Shown: in pieces, positions 1 through 7,948 of the stretch
Layout of the letters: each line of letters starts with the position of its first letter
How positions within the stretch are numbered: the first letter of the stretch is position 1
Assembly: GCA_964449985.1 (NCBI GenBank)
Contig: CAYVCG010000042.1
Location: 1 to 17,798, forward strand
DNA length: 17,798 bases
DNA from: CAYVCG01 sp964449985
GTDB lineage: Bacteria; Bacillota; Clostridia; Lachnospirales; WRAX01
Reading direction: 5' to 3'
The notes under the pieces: model-generated
Databases searched by the model: none
What the model saw: only the letters and a program-made list of their open reading frames with translations
What the model was told of the DNA's origin: nothing
Position numbers and translations under genes: made by a program

Positions 1-74
1 AAAAGATGGGCGATGTTGAGCAGAAGCTTGCCCAAACGGCAGCGGGCTTTTTAGGAAAACAAATGGAGCCGTAA
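1..74 (+). CDS. spoVT: 3' end of a probable SpoVT-type transcriptional regulator (partial)
   Basis: Only the last 23 codons are in the window, in the frame whose TAA stop is at 72-74. The peptide reads KMGDVEQKLAQTAAGFLGKQ and ends MEP. From memory this amphipathic tail resembles the C-terminal helix that closes the GAF domain of SpoVT, the AbrB-family regulator of late forespore genes in Bacillus and Clostridia. The gene is followed within 15 nt by a terminator, so it ends its own transcription unit. The DNA-binding N-terminus is outside the window, so the assignment rests on this short tail alone. Another GAF- or AbrB-related protein is possible. Confidence 0.5.
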   Translation, partial: KMGDVEQKLAQTAAGFLGKQMEP

Positions 75-87
75 AATATCGAATTCT

Positions 88-114
88 AAGGAGAGCATCT
101 TTGCTCTCTTTTTT
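88..114 (+). terminator. Rho-independent terminator of the upstream gene
   Basis: GAGAGC (91-96), a 6-nt loop and GCTCTC (103-108) form a perfect stem. It extends through a G-T pair and two A-T pairs using the flanking AAG and TTT. Six T residues follow directly (109-114). It lies 14 nt after the stop codon of the partial gene. Confidence 0.88.
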
Positions 115-128
115 ATTTTATTATAATA

Positions 129-157
129 TTGACATTAAAGTAAAAACGGTTTAGAAT
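129..157 (+). promoter_or_regulatory. Sigma-A-type promoter for the integrase-like gene
   Basis: A consensus -35 TTGACA (129-134), a 17-bp spacer and a TAGAAT -10 (152-157) predict transcription starting near 164. That is about 33 nt before the GTG start at 197. It lies just after the terminator, as expected for a new transcription unit, probably covering both the integrase-like gene and the M16C peptidase. Confidence 0.8.
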
Positions 158-196
158 ATTTTATAATAAAAGCTTAATTTGATTGGAGATGGGTGT

Positions 197-1195
197 GTGG
201 ACTTTTTAACTTTAAAAGACAAGTTTATTTTACAACATGAAGACTATTCGAATGACGTTCTGAATTTTATGAATTATATGCAGAATATCTACGAACTAAA
301 CTTACCTAAGCACCAGGATGCATTAGTTAATTCTATGAGAACTGAACTGATAATAGATAGTTTGGAGTATTATGTTAATATAGGGCAAATAAAAAAGCAA
401 GAGCCTGCAAAAAAGTATTTTGTAGCCATAGGTCAATTGTTCGAGTTTGTTCTGGCTAATTCCGAATATTCAAATGATAACTTGGAAAAAGAACTGGCTA
501 ACCCACCATCTAGAGAAGATTCTTATAGCAGAAAGACTTCGGAATTCGTTCTATCGAATCTTTTATTACAACCCAAAGAGGCTATGCCTGCATTAGATTA
601 TAGAAAGATAATAACTCTTATTGGATGGTGCGATAAATTTATAGAAAATGATATTAAACGAATTAAAAAAAGTCAACATAACAATATTACTCGCTTCCGA
701 AGGAGTACTGCTTGTTTATGTATGAAACTAATGTTATTAACAGGCGTTACATATAGAGAAGCAAGGAAAATTGAATTTAAAGACCTTAATGCGGCTGAGA
801 GTAGTATTAGGATTAATGGTTATGTAATACGATTGCCTAAGAGACTTTCCATTCAGTTTGCACTGTATTATGATTTGAGAAGTCAGTTTGGGCCCGAATC
901 TCAATATCTATTTTGTGACAACGATGGCAAGCAATGGGAAGGAGCTACGAGTTCATCAGGCATACCTACGTATATGAAAACGGCGATAGAAGAAACCTCA
1001 GTAACTGCAATAATTAAATATGGAATTTCGCAGTTAATAAAAAATAGAATAAATGACAGTGTTATTATGAAACTAACTGGAGCTAATAAAGAAGTGCTTA
1101 ATGATTGTCTTGATTCTAATACAAGTGACGAAAATGATTGGGAGAAATATATTAATTCGAGAATAGTTAATACAGAATTATATTATAAATTATAA
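197..1195 (+). CDS. Degenerate tyrosine-recombinase (phage integrase) fold protein
   Basis: The 332-aa protein has an alpha-helical N-terminal half like a core-binding domain. Its C-terminal half resembles the tyrosine recombinase catalytic domain: LLTGVTYREA near residues 181-189 matches the usual TGLRxSE motif, and IRINGYVIRLP near 204-214 matches the beta-strand region. The expected Arg I position holds Thr. The HxxR box region (about 268-278) has no His-x-x-Arg. The late GH/Tyr box reads GANKEVLNDC (295-304), with neither His nor Tyr. Recombination activity is therefore unlikely, and a retained DNA-binding role is my inference. The GTG at 197 is chosen because GGAG at 185-188 sits 8 nt upstream; an in-frame TTG at 179 lies upstream of that site and has no ribosome binding site. 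The gene is AT-rich compared with its neighbours. The peptidase gene begins 29 nt downstream with no terminator between. Confidence 0.62.
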   Translation: MDFLTLKDKFILQHEDYSNDVLNFMNYMQNIYELNLPKHQDALVNSMRTELIIDSLEYYVNIGQIKKQEPAKKYFVAIGQLFEFVLANSEYSNDNLEKELANPPSREDSYSRKTSEFVLSNLLLQPKEAMPALDYRKIITLIGWCDKFIENDIKRIKKSQHNNITRFRRSTACLCMKLMLLTGVTYREARKIEFKDLNAAESSIRINGYVIRLPKRLSIQFALYYDLRSQFGPESQYLFCDNDGKQWEGATSSSGIPTYMKTAIEETSVTAIIKYGISQLIKNRINDSVIMKLTGANKEVLNDCLDSNTSDENDWEKYINSRIVNTELYYKL

Positions 1196-1224
1196 TTAGT
1201 ATTGTCACAAGGGGGCTTTAAGCT

Positions 1225-4137
1225 TTGAAAAATAATAACTATAAAATGCTTAATAAAAGATATGTGGATGAGCTACAATCAGAGGCGTTTGTATACGGAC
1301 ATAAAAGCGGTGCGCGCATTATACATTTGAAAAATGATGGTGAAAACAAAATTTTTTCGGTTTCATTTAAGACGCCGCCGTTTGACGATACAGGGGTTTT
1401 TCATATAATGGAGCATAGCGTGCTTGCCGGTTCTAAAAAATATCCTGTGAAGGAACCGTTTAATGAGCTTGTGAAAGGTTCTTTATATACGTTTTTGAAT
1501 GCGATGACGTTTGGCGATAAAACGATGTATCCGGTAGGCAGTTGTAATGATAAGGATTTTTATAACTTGATGGGAGTTTATTTGGATGCTGTTTTTTGCC
1601 CGACGATTTATGATCAGAAAGAAAGCTTCCTTCGTGAAGCATGGCATTATTCTGTAAGTGATAAGGATGCGCCTATTACGATAAACGGTATTGTTTATAA
1701 CGAGATGAAGGGAGCATATTCGAACCCTTTGCGCGTTCTAGATAACCTGACGTATAGAAATCTATTTCCCGATACGCCTTATGGCTTTGATTCTGGCGGC
1801 GACCCTGATTTTATTCCAGACCTGACTTATGAAAAATTTATTGAAGTACATAAACTGTACTATCATCCCGCCAACAGCTATATTTATTTTTATGGTAATA
1901 TGGATATTGAAAAATGTTTTGAACTGCTTAACGAATATTTATGCAAGCATAATGCAAATGATTTTAAGGACGAAATTGTTATTAAAAAGCAAGCCGGGTT
2001 TAGCGAACCAAAGATTTGCCGAGGGGCATATTCCGTAGGGCAAAATGCCGAGACCAAAGGCAAGAATATTTTGTCTGCAAGCTTTGTCGTAGGTGATTAT
2101 AGCGATCATGAGAAATACTATGCATTTAAATTGCTATGGAGTATTCTTCTTTCAACTCCAGCATCCCCGCTTAAAAAATATTTATTGGATAACGGCTTTG
2201 GCCAGGAAATCACTGGGGGATATGATTCGGATGTTTTGCAGCCTGTTTTTATTATTATTGCAAAAAATTCGGATAAAGATATTTATGAATTTAAACAAGC
2301 GGTTTTGCAATGCCTAAAAAATATTGCAGACAAAGGCATAGATAAAAAGCTCATAGACGCGTGTCTAAATAAGACAGAGTTTTTATACCGTGAAGAGGAT
2401 TATGGTTATCGACCAAAAGGGCTTGTATACAACATTATGTCTATGTCCAGTTGGCTTTATGGCGGAGATCCTTTTGATAAGCTGCGCAGGCTTAAAACTA
2501 TAGATGATATTCGAACTAAGGTTATGCAAGGAAGATATTTTGAGGGATTAATAAACGACTTTTTGATTAATAACAATCACTGCGTTTATTCCGAACTATA
2601 TGCGCAAAAGGATTTAAACACTCTTGCGGATGAAAAGAGAAAGGAAAACCTTTCTAAGTTTAAACAATCGCTCTCAGAGGGTCAGTTGGATGAACTCATA
2701 AAAGCTACCGCTATGTTTGAGGCTTATTTAAATAAAGAGGATTCAGCGGAGGATTTAAAAAAGATACCGTTTGTAGAGTTGTCTGATGTGAAAAAAGAAT
2801 CGGAAAGTATAGATTTTTGCAGTGATAATTCGATTGGGTATGAGTTGTCCTATTCCCGATTTGAAACAAATGGCATCATATACGCAAATATGTTGTTTGA
2901 CACGGATAAGATTCCGGCGGATAAGCTTTATGCAGTCGGATTATTAACGTATTTGCTCGGCAAAATGTCAACTAAAAAGCGTGATTTTTCACAGTTAAGC
3001 AACGATATAAATTATTATTTAGGCGGGTTTTCCATTGATTTTTCAGAAAATAGATCGGTTTTGGATTTTGATTCATTCAAGCCAAAATTGGTTGTTAAGA
3101 CAAAAATACTCCCGAAAAATATAGATATTATGTTTGATATAACCAAAGAGGTTATAAATGAAACTATCTTTGACGATAAACATATGTTGAGGAAATTGCT
3201 GGCAGAGATGAAATCCGGCATGGCGAATATGTTTTTGTCATCCGGGAACATGCTGGCTGCGAATAGGGCGGAAAGCTATATATCGCGCGCCGCAAAGTAT
3301 GGGGACGAGGTTTTGGGCATTGGTTTATACGATAAACTGTGTGCCTTGATGCAGGATTTTGAAGCGCAGGTGGATAAATTGATTGCGGATTTATATGAGG
3401 TATGCAGGCTTGTTTTTAATAAACCTAATTACTCACTTCATCTCACATGCGAAGCCGGATGTGTTGATTCGATAAAATCACGAGCAAAGGACTTTTATAA
3501 CGGAGCCCTTAACGATGCTGTTTGCGCCACATCTGGCGTATCCTTAGAGGGAGGCCTTAGGAATGAGGCGTTTGCCACATCGGCAAGAATACAGTACAAT
3601 GCAATGTGCGGAAGTTATTGGGATAAGGGTTATAAATATACCGGGTATTTACGGCTTTTGTCTAGCATCATAAGCAATTCGTATTTTATGGATGAGATAC
3701 GTTTAAAAGGAGGTGCATACGGTTTTAAGGCGATATTAGCGGATAATGGGTTTTTCCGCTTCTCCTCGTATCGCGATCCGAACCTTTCAAATACGTATGA
3801 TGTATACAAAAAGACATCTGAGTTTGTGCAAAGCTTAATGCCCAATGACGATGAGCTGCGCAAGTATATTTTGGGCACGATAAATTCAGTCGATAGGCCG
3901 CTTTTGCCAAAGGAAAAAGGAGAGCTTGCGCTTAGAAATCATTTATGCGGCAAAACTTTTGATATGATAAAAAATGAACGGCAGAATATACTTGGTGCAA
4001 AGGCAAAGGATTTAAGGGATTGTGGCGGCATGTTGGAGGCTGCTTTAAAGGGTGCTGGCATATGCACTATCGGCTCAGCAGCCAAGATTGAGTCTCAAGG
4101 GCAGATTTTCGGCATTGTTCACAGCCTGGACATATAA
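1225..4137 (+). CDS. M16C family zinc metallopeptidase (presequence-protease/insulinase-like)
   Basis: At 970 aa the protein has the length and layout of the single-chain M16C clamshell peptidases (PreP, falcilysin), which degrade unstructured peptides inside a closed chamber. The inverted zinc motif HxxEH is intact as H60-I-M-E63-H64, followed by the family-typical SVLAGSKKYPVKEPF. The third zinc ligand is probably E160 in VYNEMKGAYS. A conserved GGAYG motif occurs in the last quarter, as expected for the substrate-binding C-terminal half. No signal peptide is seen, so it is probably cytoplasmic and recycles peptides. The TTG start at 1225 is supported by AAGGGGG at 1209-1215; the next in-frame ATG (1246) has no ribosome binding site. 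It follows the integrase-like gene closely, so the two are probably cotranscribed. The family is clear; the natural substrates are unknown. Confidence 0.92.
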   Translation: MKNNNYKMLNKRYVDELQSEAFVYGHKSGARIIHLKNDGENKIFSVSFKTPPFDDTGVFHIMEHSVLAGSKKYPVKEPFNELVKGSLYTFLNAMTFGDKTMYPVGSCNDKDFYNLMGVYLDAVFCPTIYDQKESFLREAWHYSVSDKDAPITINGIVYNEMKGAYSNPLRVLDNLTYRNLFPDTPYGFDSGGDPDFIPDLTYEKFIEVHKLYYHPANSYIYFYGNMDIEKCFELLNEYLCKHNANDFKDEIVIKKQAGFSEPKICRGAYSVGQNAETKGKNILSASFVVGDYSDHEKYYAFKLLWSILLSTPASPLKKYLLDNGFGQEITGGYDSDVLQPVFIIIAKNSDKDIYEFKQAVLQCLKNIADKGIDKKLIDACLNKTEFLYREEDYGYRPKGLVYNIMSMSSWLYGGDPFDKLRRLKTIDDIRTKVMQGRYFEGLINDFLINNNHCVYSELYAQKDLNTLADEKRKENLSKFKQSLSEGQLDELIKATAMFEAYLNKEDSAEDLKKIPFVELSDVKKESESIDFCSDNSIGYELSYSRFETNGIIYANMLFDTDKIPADKLYAVGLLTYLLGKMSTKKRDFSQLSNDINYYLGGFSIDFSENRSVLDFDSFKPKLVVKTKILPKNIDIMFDITKEVINETIFDDKHMLRKLLAEMKSGMANMFLSSGNMLAANRAESYISRAAKYGDEVLGIGLYDKLCALMQDFEAQVDKLIADLYEVCRLVFNKPNYSLHLTCEAGCVDSIKSRAKDFYNGALNDAVCATSGVSLEGGLRNEAFATSARIQYNAMCGSYWDKGYKYTGYLRLLSSIISNSYFMDEIRLKGGAYGFKAILADNGFFRFSSYRDPNLSNTYDVYKKTSEFVQSLMPNDDELRKYILGTINSVDRPLLPKEKGELALRNHLCGKTFDMIKNERQNILGAKAKDLRDCGGMLEAALKGAGICTIGSAAKIESQGQIFGIVHSLDI

Positions 4138-4176
4138 TCACGCTTATAATTCTATTTTACACTTGTTTAAAAATAG

Positions 4177-4205
4177 TTGAAGTATTAAAAAATATGTTGT
4201 AATAT
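4177..4205 (+). promoter_or_regulatory. Sigma-A-type promoter for the ABC exporter operon
   Basis: TTGAAG (4177-4182), a 17-bp spacer and TAATAT (4200-4205) form a near-consensus promoter. Transcription should start near 4212, giving a leader of about 20 nt before the ribosome binding site GGAGGG at 4221-4226. It lies in the 95-nt gap between the peptidase stop and the ATPase gene, so the exporter genes probably form their own unit. Confidence 0.75.
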
Positions 4206-4232
4206 AAGACAAAACAGATTGGAGGGTGCGCT

Positions 4233-4934
4233 CTGATTGAAATAAACAGTATTTCAAAAACATATAATGGGAAAAAGGTTCTGGATAATATAAGCTTTAC
4301 AATAAATGACGGAGAAGTAGTTTCGATTATTGGAAGAAACGGCTCCGGCAAATCCACCTTGCTTTCTATTATTGCATCCGTCCTGAAGCCGGATAAACGT
4401 TCCGGCGGCGTCTTTATTAACGGAACCAACGTTTTTAATGATTCGTCGTTAAGAAAAAAGATTGGCTTTGTTACGCAGGACAATGATCTGTTTGATGATT
4501 TAACCGTTAAAGATAATATTGATTTTTGGGCATCTGCCGCAGGAGTAGGCAGTAAAGCTGTTTTCAGCTCTTATTTTGTTAAACTGCTTGATTTAAATGA
4601 GTTTTATAACAAAAGGATTAAGGCTTTATCGGGCGGTATGAAAAGGCGCGTTGCCATATGCTGTGCACTAGTAAATGACCCAAGCTTAATAATACTTGAC
4701 GAGCCGTTTACGGGGCTTGATTTGTATTATAAGAATGAGCTTATCGAATATTTGACGAGATTGAAAAATATTGGTAAAACTATTATATACACAAGTCATG
4801 GCTCTGACGAAATCATGCGGTTGAGCGACGTTGTTTATATAATAAGCGGAGGGATTATTAAAAACAGTTTGCCTGCGCAAAACATTGCTGAATTAGGGCA
4901 GGATTTAAGTAGTATATTATTAAAATTAATATAG
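4233..4934 (+). CDS. ABC transporter ATP-binding protein, apparently started at CTG
   Basis: With the start at 4233 the protein is 233 aa and a complete ABC ATPase. It has the typical N-terminus (M)IEINSISKTYNGKKVL, Walker A GRNGSGKST (34-42), a Q-loop in VTQDNDLFDD, the signature LSGGM, Walker B LIILDEP and the switch His in YTSHG. It should power the two permeases encoded downstream. The frame is open back to a TAA at 4200-4202, but no ATG, GTG or TTG occurs in it before a TTG at 4359, which would remove Walker A. A strong GGAGGG (4221-4226) lies 6 nt before CTG 4233 and 9 nt before ATT 4236. CTG is preferred because it gives the family-typical MIEI start. It is the first gene of the operon that runs to 9654. 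Confidence 0.88.
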   Translation: MIEINSISKTYNGKKVLDNISFTINDGEVVSIIGRNGSGKSTLLSIIASVLKPDKRSGGVFINGTNVFNDSSLRKKIGFVTQDNDLFDDLTVKDNIDFWASAAGVGSKAVFSSYFVKLLDLNEFYNKRIKALSGGMKRRVAICCALVNDPSLIILDEPFTGLDLYYKNELIEYLTRLKNIGKTIIYTSHGSDEIMRLSDVVYIISGGIIKNSLPAQNIAELGQDLSSILLKLI

Positions 4935-4965
4935 CCAAATTTTTTTAAAGGAGAGTTTTAAAGTT

Positions 4966-6708
4966 ATGGATGAATACAATAATAACAATGGTATGAATCA
5001 ACCCAGGCCTAATCAAGGAAGCACACCTTTTGACGAGCCTTTCGGCGCACAACCGCCGGTTCCAAACAAAAGGAAAAGCTCTGGAGGTAAAATCGCTATT
5101 ATTTTAGCAGTAGTGGTTGTTTTGGCAGGTATTGGTGTTGTTTTTGCATCTACTTTTTCAAAAATGTTTTCCTCACCTCAAGATAGATTTAATACTGCTA
5201 TGGAAAACACATTTAAAACATCAGATAATGCAGCTAGTTCATTAATGGATTTTAATAGCTTTGTAGGCAAGCCTGTCCAATTTGATGTTGATTTTGCCGT
5301 AGATTCTATTAATGCCGATATTATTGGCAGCGAAGCAGATATGCTGGTTGGTCTTAAAGCAGGTCTTGGAATGAAATATGATCAGCAACTCAAGAAGATG
5401 CTTTTAGACATATCTGCAGATGCTTCCTCTCTAATCCAAGAGATTGGGCCTTTGATTGGCTCGGATGAAGCTGTTGGAGTTTTGTCTGCCCTGTTAAATG
5501 ACAGTAATATTTCGATTTATGCTTCAGAGGATGTTTTGGGTATAAAAGTACCGTTTTTAATCAAAAATTATGATTATATAACTGTAAACCCACAAACCCT
5601 TATTTCTGATTGGAATAACTCACCTTTGTTTTCTCAGCTCACAGAGTTGCCTGAAGAGGTTGGCACAGAATTAATAACATTTTTGGATGCTATGTTTACT
5701 GACTTGCCGGCGGATAAAGAAGCTGCAGGCCTTCCAAAAGCTGATGAATATGCAAGCAATATTGGCAATGCATTTTCAGACATGTTAAAAAAATCCCAGC
5801 TTGTTGATGCGGGAAGCGTTGATTTGACTATTGGTGATAATCAAGCCAAATACGATAAAATGACGTATAACATAAAAGGCGAAGACATGAGCGTATTTCT
5901 TGATGATCTTATGGCTGCGACCTCAGATATGCTTATACAATACGTAGATTATCTTGATGATGCAACAGGCGGTATGTATAGCGAAAACTTATACGAGCAA
6001 ACAGGAATGGATATTAGAGAGCTGATGGATACTGCTAGTGCAAGTCTTGATGCTGTTAGCTTTAATGATTATTCAATTGATTTTTATATAAGCAAGGATG
6101 ACCGTATTGCAAGAATTGAGTTTAGTGAGCTTACTGTGTCTGTTGAAACGGACATGTCTGATGAGCCTCAAACTGTTACTTTAGGTATGTGTGTTGATTT
6201 TCTTGGCGAAAATGAAGCTCTTGATAGCTTAGACGCAAAGTTTACGATTTCCGCTGCGGGACAAAATGTTTCATTTGATATTAAACGCAACTCAGACAGT
6301 AGCAAGGCCGGTATTAATGACGATATTTCGTTCAGCGTTGCGGCAGGCGGAGCAACTCTTCTGAAAATGGGTTATACTATTAATTGGGAGCCGTCAGTAA
6401 CAGGAGAAGATAATTTTTCTCTTAAATTAGCTTTTACCCCTATGATGTCTGACGAGGTTGCTATGAGTATTACAGGCAATTTTGTTAATACTGATAAAGA
6501 AATCAGCTTATCCAACGGACGCGTTTCTGTTGATGGGATGGGTCAAAATATGGTAACGCTTAGCGGTAATATGAGCGTAAAAGAGATTGATTCTTCTGAA
6601 ATATCTATTTCTGATTTGAATAACAAAAACCTGTTTGATTTCGAGATGGAAGAAGTACTAACGATTTTCCAAGAGATTTATCAAACAATAGGCGATTATA
6701 TGTATTAA
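4966..6708 (+). CDS. Single-pass membrane protein with large extracellular domain, function unknown
   Basis: I do not recognise this 580-aa protein with confidence. Residues 1-40 are a hydrophilic Asn/Pro/Gln-rich tail ending in KRK. Residues 43-62 are one hydrophobic transmembrane helix, and about 515 residues follow. The charge distribution (KRK on the N-side) places the large part outside the cell. The exported part is acidic and Ser/Asp-rich. Its second half consists of alternating beta-strand-like segments, reminiscent of lipoprotein-type beta folds that bind hydrophobic ligands, but I see no diagnostic motif. AAAGGAG at 4947-4953 supports the ATG start. It lies between an ABC ATPase and two permease genes with gaps of 31 and 22 nt, so it is probably an accessory subunit of that exporter. 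No lipobox or sorting signal is visible. Confidence 0.75.
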   Translation: MDEYNNNNGMNQPRPNQGSTPFDEPFGAQPPVPNKRKSSGGKIAIILAVVVVLAGIGVVFASTFSKMFSSPQDRFNTAMENTFKTSDNAASSLMDFNSFVGKPVQFDVDFAVDSINADIIGSEADMLVGLKAGLGMKYDQQLKKMLLDISADASSLIQEIGPLIGSDEAVGVLSALLNDSNISIYASEDVLGIKVPFLIKNYDYITVNPQTLISDWNNSPLFSQLTELPEEVGTELITFLDAMFTDLPADKEAAGLPKADEYASNIGNAFSDMLKKSQLVDAGSVDLTIGDNQAKYDKMTYNIKGEDMSVFLDDLMAATSDMLIQYVDYLDDATGGMYSENLYEQTGMDIRELMDTASASLDAVSFNDYSIDFYISKDDRIARIEFSELTVSVETDMSDEPQTVTLGMCVDFLGENEALDSLDAKFTISAAGQNVSFDIKRNSDSSKAGINDDISFSVAAGGATLLKMGYTINWEPSVTGEDNFSLKLAFTPMMSDEVAMSITGNFVNTDKEISLSNGRVSVDGMGQNMVTLSGNMSVKEIDSSEISISDLNNKNLFDFEMEEVLTIFQEIYQTIGDYMY

Positions 6709-6730
6709 AAAATGAGCAGGAGTAACTCTG

Positions 6731-7948
6731 ATGTTCATATTTAAACTTAATCTTAAAACATTTTTATTAAAGTGGAAGCGATTCCTTGTGTTTATTTGCC
6801 TGACAGCCCTGCTAACTGTGTTAGCGGGGCTGTTGGGCAGTTATTTTTTATATTATCATAAGATTGAGCCTGTTGTTATCGTGATCGTTGATAATGACAA
6901 AACGATGGAATCGCGCGTATTTTACAGCATGGCGAGCGGCCTTGAAGAGTATAAGGATTTAATTGTTTTTGAAAATGCTGATGATGTTAGTGCCGCACAA
7001 ATGATTGAGAGCGGTTATGCCACAGCTGTTTTCACTATACCAAAAGGTTTTACAGAGAAAGTCAAAAACGGCGAAAATGAGCCGTTTTCCGTTATTTATA
7101 ACATGTCATCCCCGCTTAAAGCGCAGCTTGTGAAATATTTTTCTGATGCGTTTGAGCAGATGCTTATGGCTAGCCAGATTGGTATATACACAGGGCTGGA
7201 TTATGCAAGAGATTTTGACGGTGCTAGCCGTTATACAGATATTTATAGGGCGATAAATCTGAGATATTTAAACCTGCTGCTTATGCGCTCATCCGTGTTT
7301 GATGTTAATGGGGTTTCTGTTATTAATAACGCCAATGTATTTCAATACTATTTCTTTGCGGGATACATTTTTATAATGCTTGCATGTTCGATGCTGTTTA
7401 TCGATGCCATACAAGCCAATATGCGGGGAAAGAATCTCGTAAAGCTTTATGCTCTGGAAAAAGGTGCTTTTACTACAGCTGTATGGACTATTTTATCAGT
7501 TTTTGCAGCATTATGCGTTATAAACGCTGTGTTTATCGGCGCAGTATATGGGTTTGGAACGTTGTTTTCTATTGATATCGGGTTTGGTTGGATTGTGTTT
7601 TTATTTAGCGGGCTTATAATGCTGGCGGTTTCTGCTTTTACGGTGGCAGTTTCTGCGGCTTTTGGCAGTGTATTCTCCGCCGGGGTTTTTGTATCGATAT
7701 TTTCATTTGCATCGCTGTTCCTATCCGGAGGTGTTGTGCCGTCTGGTTATTTTTCACCTTTATTTAAAACGATAAGTGGGTTTGTATTTAATTCGTGGGC
7801 TGTGAAATCCCTTGTGGATGCTGCTAGCAGGAGCTCGAAGGCATATGCGGAAAATTGTATCGCCTTGGGCATATTTATTGTTGTATTTTTGGCAGTGGCG
7901 GTAATTCTATTTTCCTTTGCTCGCAGAAGGGCGGGTGATAGAGCTTGA
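6731..7948 (+). CDS. ABC-2 type transporter permease, first subunit
   Basis: The 405-aa protein has the ABC-2 exporter layout: one transmembrane helix at about 18-40, an extracellular domain of about 160 residues, then five helices at about 205-226, 250-275, 284-309, 312-332 and 376-396. The extracellular domain opens with VVIVIVDNDKTMESRVFYS, typical of the family that includes YhgE-, LnrM- and drug-exporter-like permeases. LSGGVVPSGYFSP near 331-343 matches the short motif before the last helices in this family. AGGAG at 6718-6722 supports the ATG. Its stop overlaps the start of the second permease in a TTGA, suggesting translational coupling and a heterodimeric channel. The cargo is unknown; lipids, peptides or antibiotics are the usual substrates. 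The 5' coding region contains an unusual hairpin. Confidence 0.88.
   Translation: MFIFKLNLKTFLLKWKRFLVFICLTALLTVLAGLLGSYFLYYHKIEPVVIVIVDNDKTMESRVFYSMASGLEEYKDLIVFENADDVSAAQMIESGYATAVFTIPKGFTEKVKNGENEPFSVIYNMSSPLKAQLVKYFSDAFEQMLMASQIGIYTGLDYARDFDGASRYTDIYRAINLRYLNLLLMRSSVFDVNGVSVINNANVFQYYFFAGYIFIMLACSMLFIDAIQANMRGKNLVKLYALEKGAFTTAVWTILSVFAALCVINAVFIGAVYGFGTLFSIDIGFGWIVFLFSGLIMLAVSAFTVAVSAAFGSVFSAGVFVSIFSFASLFLSGGVVPSGYFSPLFKTISGFVFNSWAVKSLVDAASRSSKAYAENCIALGIFIVVFLAVAVILFSFARRRAGDRA
6797..6850 (+). promoter_or_regulatory. 20-bp intragenic hairpin with T-rich tail, possible attenuator
   Basis: Positions 6797-6816 pair with 6820-6839 without a bulge around a TGT loop. Seventeen pairs are Watson-Crick and three (6801:6835, 6802:6834, 6810:6826) are G-U in the plus-strand RNA. 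A T-rich run (TTATTTTTT, 6841-6849) follows one base after the stem. The shape is that of an intrinsic terminator, but it lies about 66 nt inside the first permease gene, over the codons of its first transmembrane helix. Translating ribosomes would disrupt it, so any termination would depend on translation. The structure is seen; the function is inferred. Confidence 0.5.

Noticed and set aside
4157..4483. Minus-strand open frame of 108 codons over the ATPase 5' end
   Set aside because: It lies opposite the Walker A region of a clear ABC ATPase and covers that gene's promoter. It has no family motif and no ribosome binding site.
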